Assembly (NCBI GenBank): GCA_024663395.1
Contig: JANFAH010000017.1
Location: 682,001-746,000 of the forward strand
DNA: 64,000 nucleotides
Direction: 5' to 3'
DNA from: Pisolithus tinctorius
Taxonomy: Eukaryota; Basidiomycota; Agaricomycetes; Boletales; Pisolithaceae
In this document: piece after piece, positions 18,681 through 30,748 of the stretch
Layout of the letters: each line of letters starts with the position of its first letter
Position numbering within the stretch: position 1 is the first letter of the stretch
Notes under the pieces: model-generated
Databases searched by the model: none
What the model was told of the DNA's origin: nothing
The model's input: only the letters and a program-made list of their open reading frames with translations
Position numbers and translations under genes: made by a program

Positions 18681-19351
18681 TTGTGACAAACAAGGCACAA
18701 ATGCTTGGTAAGTAATGAGTAAGGACTGAGTAATCATGATGAGTAAGTGAGAAATAAAAAGTAAGCAAGCAAAGAAGATTGGTAAGTATTGGCAATGAAC
18801 AAGTCAAGGACAGTCAAAATATCACAGAATGAGTCAAATGGAGTCAGAAACTGAGTAAGCACACTGATATCACATTAGGGGGTGGCGATGCAAGTCAGAT
18901 CTTGGCAGGGACATCTCTAGACCCAAAGATGGCATGACAGACGGATGGTGTTTCCAGATAGGGAAGTATTAATTCCAGAATTGAAGGGCATGAGTCAGGC
19001 GTCAAAGGGGGCTAGGGCATTGGGGGGTCTGTGGGGCAATGGGAGCATAAGCAATCATGTCTCCCACCCTTTCATCCTCTCAGCAAAGTTAACAAAAGCT
19101 TCATGAATGGGGCTCTGAAGGAGGAGGAGGAGAAGGGGGGACATCCTCTGCTGGATCTTGCAGTAAGAAGGCAAGATGCATGTCATACTCATCATGGATG
19201 TGATCAGGAAGGCTTGAGGACAGTAGATTATACTGCAGCTGTCACAATGTGGGAAGAATGATGGATGAGACTGGAATAAAGACAGTGCAGGAAGCAGGGA
19301 GGAATGATCCATATGCTTCATCAACTGGGGAGACCAAAGCAACCACATAAG
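18681..19351 (-). repeat. Inverted repeat arm, right
   Basis: This is the reverse-complement partner of 2949-3619. The 220 bp between the outer element and this arm (18462-18680) are CpG-poor and hold no gene. The two arms plus short spacers would form a foldback unit of about 1.9 kb before the chromovirus was inserted. Confidence 0.72.
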
Positions 19352-19753
19352 TCACTCAAATCAGCTCTGATTCATGCTGGAATGGTGTCCATGGCAAGCC
19401 ACTGTTGAGGGGGTGCTGGGGATGCCACATCTGCTCAATGTGGATGGGCAGATGGCTGGCAATAGTCTGATTAATGCCAAATACATCCAGAGTGCAGCTT
19501 GTGAGATCTGGGTCACTCAAATCATCTCCAATTCATGCCAGCATGGTGTCCATGGAAAGCTGCTGTTCAACAGGTGCTGGGGATACCACATCTGCTCAAT
19601 ATGGATGGGTGGATGGCTGGAAATAGTCTGATTAATTCCAAATTCATCCAGGGTGCAGCTTGCAAGATCTGGGTCACTCAGATCATCTCTGATTCATGCC
19701 AGCATGGTGTCCATTGAAAGCCACTGTTCAGTGGGTGCCAGGGATACCACATC
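19352..19753 (+). repeat. 161-bp tandem repeat, about 2.5 copies
   Basis: The marker TTCATGC starts at 19371, 19532 and 19693, exactly 161 bp apart. The surrounding text (GGTGTCCATGG, GGGATACCACATC, GATGGCTGG, ATCTGGGTCACTCA) recurs in the same order with mostly transition differences. No coding frame is kept between copies in a recognisable way. Confidence 0.85.
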
Positions 19754-20720
19754 CATTAGTGATGGGCCCATCTTTATGTTTCAACAGGGTACATCTTACT
19801 GGGGCTGGGCCCACCCATATGCTGTGACAATATAAATAATACTACTGAAGGGCCCATCCATATGTCGTGATGCTATACATGAGATTACTGATGGGCCCAT
19901 CTTTATGTTTCATCAGAGGTACATCTTACTGTGGATGGGCCCATCCATATGTTGTGACTCTATTCAATGATACTAGTGACAGGCCCATCTTTATGTTTTG
20001 ACAGGGTACATCTTACTGGGGCCAGGCCCACCCATATGTTGTGACAATATAAATGATACTACTGAAGGGCCCATCCATACATTGTGATGCTATACATGAG
20101 ATTACTGATGGGCCCATCTTTATGTTTCATCAGAGGTACATCTTACTGTGGATGGGCCCATCCATATGTTGCAACAATATAAATAATACTACTGAAGGGC
20201 CTGACCTTATGTTGTGACTCTATTAAATGATATTAGTGATGGGCCCATCTTTATGTTTCAACAGCAGTACATCTTACTATTGCCAGGCCCATCCATATGT
20301 TGTGACATTATGAAATGACATTACTGACAGGCCTGTCTTTATGTTGTGACAGGGGTATGGCTTATTATGAATGGGCCTGTTTATATGTTGCAACACCATA
20401 AATGATATTCCTCCCAGGCCCATCCTTATGTTGTGACCCTCTCCATGTTATGATAGGCAGGCCTGCCTTGATGTTGTGACAGGGGTGTAACCTATGAGGA
20501 TGGGCCCATCCATGTCTTACAGGAGCTCAGTATTCTTAATTGGTCACAGGCCCATCTAAATGTTTCAACATCCTTACCCACCACAGGCCCTCCCATATGT
20601 TGTGGTAATGCACTTACAGGCCTGTACATATGTTGCACTCATTTAGTCCCTTGGGCCTGTCCATGTGTACTGCCTAATCTATTTAGGCAGGCCTGTCTCA
20701 GGGTCATAAGTGTTGGTGTT
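19754..20720 (+). repeat. Minisatellite of about 55-bp units with GGGCCCAT core
   Basis: Units start with a form of GATGGGCCCATC followed by TTTATGTTTCAACAG or CATATGTTGTGAC, and are spaced about 50-60 bp. A higher-order period of about 217 bp (four units) is visible between 19890 and 20107. Units become more diverged toward the right end. No spacers of unique sequence occur, so it is not a CRISPR-like array. Confidence 0.8.
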
Positions 20721-20838
20721 TTGGCACACAGGCTGCCCATGTGTTGTGACTAAGTGTGACTACACTATGTGGCTGAGGATGTGTTGCTGAGGTTTAGACA
20801 GGAGGGTAGTGACCCACACAAGTGTGAGTCTGAAATAC

Positions 20839-21409
20839 TGTTAAGTCCAGTTCATCACTGGTCCAAAGCCAGTCTGGAGTCCAGTCAGGGGTCAGAGGGG
20901 AAGACAAAATACTAGAGGGTTTGGACTATTGGACTTAGTGACTGAAGGGCAGTGCTATTCCCTTGTGTGGGCCATAGTCTGGTCAAGAGGCAGAAAACAG
21001 GAGACAGAGGAGACTGGGTTAGACAAGACTAGTTTGATTTCAGACTGAGGCTAAACAGATGTTCCTACAGCTTAAATACTAGAGGTAAACTAAGTGTAAT
21101 GTAGCACCAGAGACCAGTTTGCACTGGTACAACAATGATTGGTAAGTATGATGTTACAAAGAATATTATCAAGCAAAGTATGAACAAAAGGTTTACTGGG
21201 TACCAGGGCAGGACCAGTGACAGGCCAGGTATTACACTGGTCTGGTCTCAACTGAGTGAACAACTTGATTGGACACTGCCTTGCAGTGCCTCATGAGCTA
21301 ACATGTTTCTGGGTTGAAGGGTCAGGGCTGGGACTGGGGCAGGGGTTGGATGAGACTGGTCAAGGCCAGGGTAGAGCTGGTCTAGGGTAGTCTAGACATG
21401 GTCATGACA
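20839..21409 (-). repeat. Decayed LTR of the outer-element family
   Basis: The reverse complement reads TGTCATGACCATGTCTAGAC to GGACTTAACA and follows the outer LTR over its whole length (571 versus 576 bp). CpG sites of the outer LTR that I compared are TpG or CpA here (for example CTCGCGAGG becomes CTCATGAGG). The primer site (AGTCTGAAAT) and leader (CACACAAGTGTGAGTC) just left of it are kept, so it was a 5' LTR; no internal coding part follows. Confidence 0.85.
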
Positions 21410-22300
21410 GTAGGTAGGTAAATAAGTAGTCCAGTACAATGAATGGAATGGTGCTCACCTCAGGCTTCAAGTTGGTTGAAGCTGAGGTGCAGTAAGGAAA
21501 AAGAACTGCTAAGTGTCCGCTTTTGGATTATGTAATGCTGTGCTTGGTGAACTTTGACCAAGGTAAAGAGTCTAATCTCCAACATGGCCAACCATCTGGG
21601 ATGTGAACTTGAGAAGCAGTTAGGTGTTAGGTAGTATATATGTCACTAGTGATCCTTATATGACTCAAGTACTAAATGAACAGAGACCCCTGTATATATG
21701 GTATATGGTGCAGGATAACACTTTCTTCACTACTACTACTATCTTGACTAGTTTGACTTTTGAACTTTTCAAGAAATACTATCTTGACTATTTTGACTAA
21801 TCTAAGCTTTGTCTGTATTGAGTGTGACTGGAAATAGCCATAATAGTCAAAATAGACAAATAATTCCATAAAAAGCACAGATAGTATTTGGTTAATTTCC
21901 TGATGACTAGTTGCATGGGTATTAACCATTTCATTTATTGAGTATATGATACTTACTCTTGTCTTTGCAGTGGACCAGTTCTGCAAATGATTGAGAAGGT
22001 ATCTGAAGTGTTTGTTATTGGGTTCAAGGGAAGACCTTGATTTTGCAGGAAAAATATATGTAACACCAATAAGAAGTGTAGTACCTTTAACAGCAGCACA
22101 ACAAGAAGGATTCTTCATTCTACTCAAGTTTTCCAGACAAGTGTCTTATTTCAAGGTAGGGAAGAAGTCCCCATACAGTATGCTACATGGCCTATTTTAT
22201 AGGCTACAGACTAGGCACAAAATATGTCAGAGTATCTGTATGGGCTAAGCATGTTTATTAAATAAATGAGAAGAGTCATAGATCTGTCACAAAGAAACCA
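21410..22300. other. CpG-poor, AT-rich DNA without recognisable gene
   Basis: The sequence is unique-looking, with few CG pairs. Open frames of 150 codons (minus, 21672-22127) and 85 codons (plus, 21991-22248) overlap each other and match no family I know. Around 22300 CG pairs become frequent again (cactcggccgacagtgtcgg), marking the border to gene-bearing DNA. Confidence 0.5.
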
Positions 22301-22981
22301 ACATCTAACCACTCGGCCGACAGTGTCGGACCGAATCGTTACACAACTCGATAACCAAACCTAGGACGATCGCCAATCTGAGCTTTGGATCGTTGATCAC
22401 AAACCTTACGACTATAGGTCGTACGGAAAGCCAAACCAAACTTGAAGGTCACCGTTGAACAGAGTATCTGGTTCCGTCTATTGTCCACTGCAAAATTGCC
22501 GTGACCTGGAGTCGCTTTGGTGGGTGCAAGTTTTTCTATGTAGCATCAGAATGGCATTGGCAGCGTGATATGTGCTCATGAGAATGTGGCAGAACGTCCT
22601 ATCGGAACTTCGTTGGGCGCTAGGGTATACAGCCCACTTCACGTATCGGCGGCCCGCACGCACGTTGTCATACACGCTATAATGATGTTGTTGTTTCTCC
22701 TTTCCTCATAGTTCGTCAGTATCCTTCGTGGCTCTTCTAAAAATGAGATGTGCGCCTGCAGCATTGTCGATGCGGATGGGCCGAGTAAAAGCAGTGTCCC
22801 CCTCCAAGCCTGATACAGTTGGTCCCATGGGTGGGATCCTGTCGTGCATCCCCATGACGTGCATAGTCAATTTCCACCGGGTCAGGACCTTCGTTTTCCT
22901 GCTGAAGTCTCCTCATCAGGCGTTTCAGTTGCTTGAGTCTTGACATGCCACATTCCCGGTGGAAATCGGCCAGGGCGGTGC

Positions 22982-25194
22982 CTAATTTCCGTGGTTCAAC
23001 GATGGCTGCGCATGGGGACACGTTCGCTGCCAATGTCCAGTTAGCTGTATAGGGCAGATTCTGCGATATTGGACAAACATACTGGTATGCTGCCTCAAAC
23101 GGATCTCGGCCATATCAAAGCTAGTGAGGTACGGATTGCGGAAGATGTCTTGCCAGTCGGCTCTGCACCCTAAATCATCTAGTAGCATCTAAGTGGCTGT
23201 CAGCAAGAGTTGCTATCCTAACAAAAACAAGAATTGAGAGTAGAAGAAAAAAAGGAAAGACACGCACCGTGTGAATAAGATCCATTGCATCTCCATCATC
23301 GATCACCTTCAGAAGATGCTGAGGTTTCATCAGATCCGCGGAAGGTTCGTTTGGCTTCCTTTCCGAATTATAGCAGTTGGGTCGCCGTCGGCGTTTGGCT
23401 ATCAAATCATACCAACTCTGAGAGGCGCGATACCACGCTTCAGAAAGCTGACCACACAATCAATCCGAAGATCGCTCTCACCTCGCCAGTACCAATCCAC
23501 ATTTCAAGTATGACTATCCCAAGTGCGTATATGTCGGACTTGCAGCTCGGCCCCACTAACCCCCTGCAACTATCCAACTCTGACGCAATATATCCAGGCG
23601 TTCCCACTCCAACTGGTCCACGAGTCTCCGTCGTGCTTACAGAGAAGCCGAAATCACCAATAGCAACATGGCCGGATGGTGTCAACAGTACGTTCTCGGG
23701 CTTCAAGTCGCAATGGATTATCCCTGCGTCGTGTATATTTTTCAGACCGAGCATCTGCGCCAAAATACGTCAGTACCGTTTACCACGACACAGTTACTGG
23801 TATACCCACCAATTCCGCCGTCCAAAGCTGAAGAGTGTCAGCAGGTAGGCATCCCATCTTCAAGAGAAATTGCCGTAGGTCAAGCGGATAATACGGCTAG
23901 CACTTTAATTAGAAATACGTGCTGGGTAATCTATTCCGACATTACCATCACGAAGTAGATGTTATAGTCGTCGGTAAAAGCATTTAGTAATGGGGTTGCC
24001 GCAAACCCATTTCTCTCCGACATCTTCTTCAGGGCCTGAAACTCTTGCATAATCACCTCTTTGGGTGACCAGTGCTTTGGATCGCAACGTAACGAGCGAC
24101 AATTGTTGGAATCTTCTTCTTCTTCTGTGAATGCATCGAGGAACATGCGTTTGTTAATGACTTTAATGGCGACCTCTCGACGAATCTGGTCCCGGGCATG
24201 CCATACAAAACCAAAGGAACCAGAGCCGATCTCCTTGTCGACCGTAAAGGTGTAGTCTCCGTGTTGCAGAAGAAGAGATCCCGTGGGCATAAGTGTGGGA
24301 GGACGTGGGGCGGGACGGGGAGACGACCAAGATTCGGGGATATCATCCTGTCCCAATGGTGGGCGAGTGATGTCGACAGGTACATGAGTTGCATACAACG
24401 GTTTGGCTCGGTCGCTGGAACGTGCATCGGTGTCACCTGCAGGACATAGGTTCTGAACCGAACGCCCGGATGGATATACCTGGGAGATGACGAGGGGAGA
24501 AGGCCTCACATCGTCGCGCGTAGGATCCGAGCGTTGTAGTCGAGAATTGCTCCCATCATGGGGAATGCTCAATTCGCACACCGACACTGGCCTGGAATCT
24601 TTATTGGACGGTTGGGTGTTCTCAAGTAGCTGCACTGGCGACTCATCCGGCAATCGGCTTGTCGAACTGGATAAATACAGTTCTTTGGTGGGCGGCGAGA
24701 CATTTGCTACCTGGGATTCAGGCGAATTACACCCTATCCGCTGTTGAATGACGACGTGAGTCTCAAGTGGTCCATCACATGGAGTATCTGGTACGCATGA
24801 CACCGGGGTTTCGTCAGCAAGAGTTAGAGCAGGAGTTGCAGTAGCATCGAGGGAATTTCACTTCGGATATCTGGAGCTGAGCATCAGAGAGCGACTGTTC
24901 AACGCGCGAATGACCGGAATTCCAATCATTCTCAGCTACATTGGGCAGTGGCCGGTCCCCCGGCTGTGAATATGGTGTCCTAGTTTGTCCGTGGACTCGG
25001 CCATAAAGGTTAGGACCCAGAGAAACCTTGTCGGTATATTCCGGCGCATTACCATGCTCCGATTGATCTTCCTTTCCTTTGGCGACGTCGGATAATCCGT
25101 GGGGCGTAACTATACCTCGCGTTGGTTGAGCGGCGAGTGAGCTTTCTTGTGGAGATAACGCCGGCCAGCTCCCAGGAATCAAAAGGGAGTCCAA
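22982..25194 (-). CDS. Serine/threonine protein kinase (multi-exon)
   Basis: The first exon starts MDSLLIPGSWPALSPQ at 25194. A proline/serine-rich leader of about 300 residues precedes the kinase domain. The glycine loop is GSGSFGFVW and the ATP lysine is in EVAIKVINKR (about 24160-24240). After two short introns a small exon (GCLPADTLQLWTAEL) and a large exon give the catalytic loop IHCDLKPENVLL, the DFG motif AIGDFGFS and the activation segment GTPGYIASEL, then DIYALGIVILEMW. Further C-lobe segments lie in 23459-23240 and 23188-22982. Cysteine replaces the usual arginine of HRD. Exact splice sites and the 3' end are uncertain. It is divergent from the Tho1-like gene at 25711, sharing about 500 bp of promoter; a decayed copy lies at 32340-33010. 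Confidence 0.75.
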
Positions 25195-25710
25195 TGCATG
25201 GACTTGTTCGTACTCCGTCGTTTATTGTCTGCACTCAGCAAGGTTCCGTGAGGGCGTTATTTCTGAGGATCCAAAGACCCGAGCGAAGAGCCTCCCGAGA
25301 ATAAACTTCATGGCGGGGAACTGACAGTGCGCAGAGCCACAAGCAACGCAAGTGGGGAGGGTGATTAGCACCTACAAGGCCTATCTTGCTTATATCCTTG
25401 GACGTAAATGCTTTCCGAGCACAAAGCGATCCAGTGTCATGGCCCGGGAGGCCCCAGCGGAGGCACAGGGAGACAAAGCAAGACAGACCACTTACCTCAT
25501 GTCCTGCCCCCCTCGAAACTGCACAGGAATTTGATTGGTGTGTATATCATTTGTTTCCGTGAACCATAATACACATCCAGGGGTGCCCAGAAGGCACCTG
25601 GTGTTCGTGGCTGCCTTATACTTGTTTGCTGTTGTTCCGCGCTGGCAGGTGTTGTACGGGAGCGGGTGATTACATAATCATTTACCCTCCTACCGAAACC
25701 ACTACTTACG

Positions 25711-26796
25711 ATGGAGGCAAAACTGTGAGTGGGGTCAGGCCGCTGGCCGCCGTTGTCGGTGTCGGTGACACTCTTTTCCAGAAAAGCTCTCAAGGTTGCA
25801 GACCTTAAAGAAATACTCGTCAAGGCATCTGCGCCTGCCCCGGGAAGAGTAAACAAGCAGGACCTCATCAGCAGGATCCTCGCCAACCCAGCCGCAGTGA
25901 AAGTCTACGAGGAACTCTATCCGGCTCCAAAGCCAACATCAAATACTACGTTTACCCCAACCAGCCCACCCAAAAATGCACCACCACCTTCCAACAATGA
26001 TGACCTTGTGTGTTTTTCCCCCTGTTTCTCTTTCCCCTCGGCTAACCCGGTCGCACAGCTTGCACCTCCAGAAGAGTATGTCTCAACGCGTTCTTCACGT
26101 TCTCATGTCTGAAAATTCTCAGCCTTGACTGGTCTGCTATGGATACTGGCGATGTGCCGCCCGTGACCGCGTCCCCAGCGAAAAATCCGGTCGCACCACA
26201 GCAACCTCCGCCCACGAAGCCGGTGCGCCCTCCTTCTGTTGCCTTCCACTGAACCTTTAAATGGAACCTTACTCGATCAGACCCAAGAAGACTGTGCGAC
26301 ACCATCGAAAGCACCCTCCGCACCTGCCAGTTCCACGAAAACATCACCCCTTCCTGCCAATGGCACCAAGGCGGACAAGGCTGTGGTTGTAGATGAGGAG
26401 CTTGAGAAACGCAAGGCGCGCGCAGCACGCTTCGGAATCCCACTTGTGGAGCCCAAACAGCCCTTTCAACGTCAAGCGAGGAAGGTTTCTGAGGCGAAGC
26501 AGGCAGGCCCATTGCTTGATGTAAGCGGTCGTGGCTTTACACGCTTCCTCGTTTCTGATGTTTCATAAGGATGCGGATAAGTTGAAGAAACGCGCTGAAC
26601 GTTTTGGAGCAAGTAATTCGCCCGGGCAACTAACCAGGTCCGGCTCGAAGAGGGCTGCCCCGGAGGAGGTCGATGCGGAAGAACTCGAGCGTCGACGGAA
26701 ACGCGCTGAACGTTTCGCAATGCCTGCCAATGTAAGTTTGTTGTTCGACCATTTATGATCGTTTAGTTGCTGAGACGGTATTCTCAGAAAGTTTGA
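25711..26796 (+). CDS. THO1: Tho1/SARNP (CIP29)-like SAP-domain mRNA export factor
   Basis: My model has seven exons: 25711-25724, 25782-26007, 26059-26075, 26123-26222, 26281-26520, 26570-26731 and 26788-26796, all with GT-AG introns of 47-58 nt, giving 255 residues. Residues 1-40 form a SAP domain (MEAKLKALKVADLKEILVKA, then GRVNKQDLISRIL). The middle is P/S/T-rich. The C-terminal half has three copies of the basic RAERFG-type motif: RKARAARFGIP (near 164), KKRAERFGAS (near 206) and RKRAERFAMP (near 245). In Tho1/SARNP these motifs contact the DEAD-box helicase Sub2/UAP56 in TREX-linked mRNA packaging, so a nuclear role is likely. The last exon adds only two codons and the stop. Confidence 0.85.
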
Positions 26797-27027
26797 CCTA
26801 TCTCTCCACTAGTCGAGCCCCTTTCCTATAGTAGACTTGTGAATTCTGTATTTAGTTTATTTTGGTGTGTCGGTGGCTGTGTAGCATGTCTGACCCGTGT
26901 GAACGTTTCACCATTTATGGATTGCGACTGTTGTGATGATTCCATCGCGAGTACTGTTGTCAGACGCGACGCGGCGTGAATTGGTACACACCTCCAACGT
27001 TCAGGACACAAGAAAATTCTCATTATC

Positions 27028-29757
27028 ATGGGCGAGAAGTTCGTCGATCTTTGCTCTAATATTTGGAAGGCGGCTGATTGGGCTCCCTTTTCGGCAGCGT
27101 TCGTGTACCGTTCTCTAAGGAGCATGATGCGTACTTGGTGAAGTATCTTGCCAGGTATTGCCCGACTAAGCAGAACCGTGCAGGGAACAAAGTATACAAG
27201 GACCTTATGGAGAACGTACGTACGTTCATCTCACCCAATTTACCCCCCCGTGACCAATGATGAGATACGCGACTTACGGTGAGCGTGGCAGGTTGACGGG
27301 AGTTGGCCGTGGGCAAGACATCATACCTGGCAGTCATGGCGAGAACGATACAAGAAGCATGCTGAGCATTTTGATGCAAAGATATCAAGGTACCAGGAGA
27401 CACATGAGATCCGTCCCAGCGATTCGGACGATGAACGTCCAGGAGCGAGGAGAATAAAGCGACCCAGGGTTGTCAGTTCATCCCAAGCGTCACAAATATC
27501 CCGTAAACGAGCGATTGAGGATATAACACCCGAAAAACAGCAGCTTCCGACCAAACGACCAAAGGTAGCAAGTGGCAGCACCAAAGCTGTAGAGGGTAAT
27601 GCGCGTCGCCCCGTATCCCCAATGAAGCGGGGTGAGCCAGTCCCGGACTCTGCAGACAGAAGATCGAAACCAGAAAGTTCTAACTCCCGAATAGAGACAT
27701 CGCGGACCAGGTAAGTGTTCGTCCCACCCACCATCAAATACATATCTTAAACTCTTAGGTGTAGTCCTCCACGTGAACTCGACCCACCGTCGGTCCAGCC
27801 TTCTCCCGAGCATGAAATACTTTCCTCTCCGAGGGCTCGTACCATGACAAATGGAAATAAGGACAATCGGCCTCCACCGGGGACCCCACTACAATACAAG
27901 AGCCGAAGTACTGCAAAGTCAAATTCTCCAGCCCGCCGTCCTCTGAAAAAACGACATCGTGAGCCCCTGACCCCCTTCGCTTCCACACCACCCACTCCAC
28001 AGACCGTAGTGGTGAACTCTCCGATTTCACCAGACCAAACTCCTACACGTGCCCCTCCGCGACTTGTGAACACGCTAGGCAGATCGTGCCTGGTGGATCA
28101 GAGTGGCCGCACACCAAAACGATATATCGGAAGCAGCGATGGGGGCGGAGGTGAGCAGAATGACGTAGTCGAGAGATGGCCACCTATCCGAAGAGCGAAA
28201 GGGAAAGAACGTGCTGATACGACTCGCCTTTCTCATATGACTGGACAACATCACCCTTTTAGCCAAGTCCAGAAAACTAGTGGAACGGAAGTGAACGTCA
28301 ATGCAGCTGAGCGACACGCTGTTGGTAACCACTGTATGGATCTAAACGATATTAATAAAAGCCAAGAAGTAGACAATAACCGGAGTGAACAACGCCCTCA
28401 CAACGGCCCTCACTCCACACCTGAGCGCGCACTACGCCAGCCATTACTAGGTGCTGCCCCTGGCCCCGAATCAAAACCGGATGCAGAAGCCAAGGTTACT
28501 CCTCCACGAGCCTCCACGCCCACTCCAACTGCAAGGACACAGCTCCCCTCCCTGGCACGAGTGGGCCTCCAGACCCTCAATGGTTCCAGGATCGAACAAG
28601 TGCCGAGTGTCGACCTGGCCGCTTTTTCGGCCTCTACGTCACACAAGCCCTCTCGACCCACAAATGGACTCCGCCCACGTCGATCACTTCCCGCCCACCT
28701 CATACCCCTACCTGCAGGCCGAGATGCTTCTGCCCCCCAGTCCATGTGGCCAAACTCACGATATGGTTCTCCTTTTTTCGCCCAGCCAAACCGTCAAGGT
28801 TACCCTGGGTTCGCACCTTCGCTGTCCAACGTCAAGAGTGCATCCGCACGTCCATTCCCCTCTTCAGCTTTCACTTTCACCCCGCCCCTGAACCTACCTC
28901 CGGCTCCTGCCCAAGTCTCTTCCGCTAATGCTACATTGCCACTACATCGCGAGCCTGCCGATATTTTACTTAGCCCCCACCCACCTGATGTTTCTCTTGC
29001 GGCTGCTCAGGGATTAACTTCGATTCTATCGGCTATGTCTGTTAATCACGGGCTGGCGCTCGAGGTCGTGATCGCAGTGTACAAACGTGCGGGGAGTCTG
29101 AAGGAGGCAGATAGAGTGCTTGAGGGCATGAGAGAGGCCGCCGAAGAATGGGCGGAGAGAGCACTCAGGACAATGGGTAATCGTCGGGACTCTGACGAAC
29201 GCACAGATACGGCCAAACACCGTGAAATGGAGTCGTGGTACAGGACAGAGGATGATACTGTGGAAGATGACAGCATGCGGCAGTCTGTCAGCCGTCGAAG
29301 AAGTCGCAGGGAGTCGCAGCCTGGGAACAGACGGATTACTACGGAACTGGATTACGTTCTTGCTCGTCCTTCCGATGAAACACCCGAGTATATGCCGCCT
29401 GAGACAACACGAGCCGCGAAGTGGAAACGCCACAGTACGGGACGAACCTCAAGATCGCCCATTGATGTGCGTCAGAACGAAAACCCGATCCAGAGCAGTA
29501 AGGACGACAACGACGAAGGCGAGCGTGGACAGGTTGAGCAGATGCTCGTTAATAACGAAGAGGGAGCCCTGAGCCACGTGGAAATCCACCGGCTCTCCCA
29601 CACCGACGAACCTCCCCGGGACCGTATGCACAAGGAGCGAGAAGAATATCATGATATCGGCGCACTACTGCAAACTATGGAGCCGCAGGAGTTGGAAAGG
29701 AAGCTGGGGAAGGACAATCTACGGCAACAAATAGGCAATTTGTTCAATGCTAAGTAA
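27028..29757 (+). CDS. RAP1: Rap1-like telomere/shelterin protein with Myb domain
   Basis: Exons as modelled are 27028-27038, 27098-27215, 27292-27710 and 27759-29757 (848 residues). The first 11-nt exon is tentative. Near the N terminus is a Rap1-type Myb domain split by an intron: PFSKEHDAYLVKYLARY with GNKVYKDLMEN, then PWARHHTWQSWRERYKKHA. Long disordered basic and proline-rich stretches follow. A helical block near 28985-29165 (SLAAAQGLTSILSAM, VVIAVYKRAGSLKEADRVLEGM) may be the C-terminal partner-binding domain of Rap1. In fungi and animals Rap1 binds telomeric complexes and silences subtelomeric genes. No BRCT domain is seen before the Myb. The gene lies 230 bp behind the Tho1-like gene. 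Confidence 0.7.
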
Positions 29758-30038
29758 TGAATATTCGTCCTTGCGGTGAGGATCTCCACGTAATTTCATC
29801 CAGTAGTACCCACTCGAGAGCAGTATCTCATCTACACTACAAGCCCCCCAGATATTGGGGCATCATACATTAAACCCTTTGCATCCCTATCTTACAGTGT
29901 CTTGTATCTTTAAAGTACACCACCGAGCTGTTGTGGCATGGTCTTGGATACACCAAGCCACGTTTTACACTGGCACACTAAGATGCGCGCAACCGAAGTT
30001 TCGAAGTCGACTTGGAACAAAAAAGGGAAAGAGGAAGG
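29758..30038. other. Convergent 3' intergenic region
   Basis: About 280 bp separates the end of the Rap1-like gene from the stop of the DUF6593 gene on the other strand. I see no gene or RNA here. Confidence 0.5.
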
Positions 30039-30748
30039 TTAAGTGGCGGCTACAGGGAGATCCCAAGTGCGTGCCCTGAATCTCTCGCGGTCTCGCCACT
30101 GGCTCTCAAAATATATGAACGTCACGATGATGTCGTCAAGGATGTGGGTGCCTTCCGGCGGTACGAAAAGTGATGCGGATGACTTGCGGTTCCAGGGTTT
30201 AAAGATGCTCTGTGAACTCTGTAAGAAGGTGGCGATGTAAGCTGCATTGTGGCCAGCGTGCAGTGGTACGAGCTAGCGAAGCCGATCTCAGTGTGATGTG
30301 TTTATCGAGTTACCAGATGATAAGCGGGAACTATCCCCACCTGTGCTCGATAGTTGCTTATCTGCCACTCGTACGTGCGGCCATCCTGAGCCTGGAACTT
30401 TTCAGGACTGAAGAGGAGTGAGACACATGGAATAAACATCTGGATTTCGAACAGAGATCTGGTGACAAACACTCACGACGTGTACAACCCTGTCTTCGTC
30501 ATCTCCACCGATCTCGTCCCAACGACCACCTGGGGCCTGTCGTCGGGATTAGCAGGCCATTCCACAAGACCGACTTGTAGCAGCCCGCCGACGGGATCTC
30601 GACGGGTAACGGTGGTCGTGGCCCTGCTACCGTGCAATGGTCGGGCGTAGGTGACGGTCTCGGAGGTGTACATCACTCTATTGTCTGTGCTGAGAAAGTC
30701 GGTTTGCAAAGGATCCCCTCGGGATAGAATTAACTTCAGGGTAGACAT
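30039..30748 (-). CDS. DUF6593-family protein
   Basis: Three exons on the minus strand, 30748-30477, 30407-30341 and 30272-30039, joined by introns of 69 and 68 nt, give 190 residues. The start MSTLKLILSRGDPLQTDF is typical for this Agaricomycete family, as are RVMYTSETVTY, the TTTVTRRD block and VGLVEW. The second exon has the conserved FQAQDGRTYEWQ, and the C-terminal block reads PWNRKSSASLFVPPEGTHI followed by DDIIVTFIYFESQWRDRER. The function of the family is unknown; it is often multicopy in mushrooms and Rhizoctonia-like fungi. No signal peptide or membrane segment is seen. All splice junctions keep phase, so the gene looks intact. Confidence 0.82.

Noticed and set aside
19754..20720. 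CRISPR-like or regulatory repeat array
   Set aside because: Units are contiguous and diverged, with no unique spacers of constant length; eukaryotic minisatellite fits.
21672..22127. 151-codon minus-strand open frame as a gene
   Set aside because: AT-rich, no domain, overlaps an open frame on the other strand; no splice or family support.
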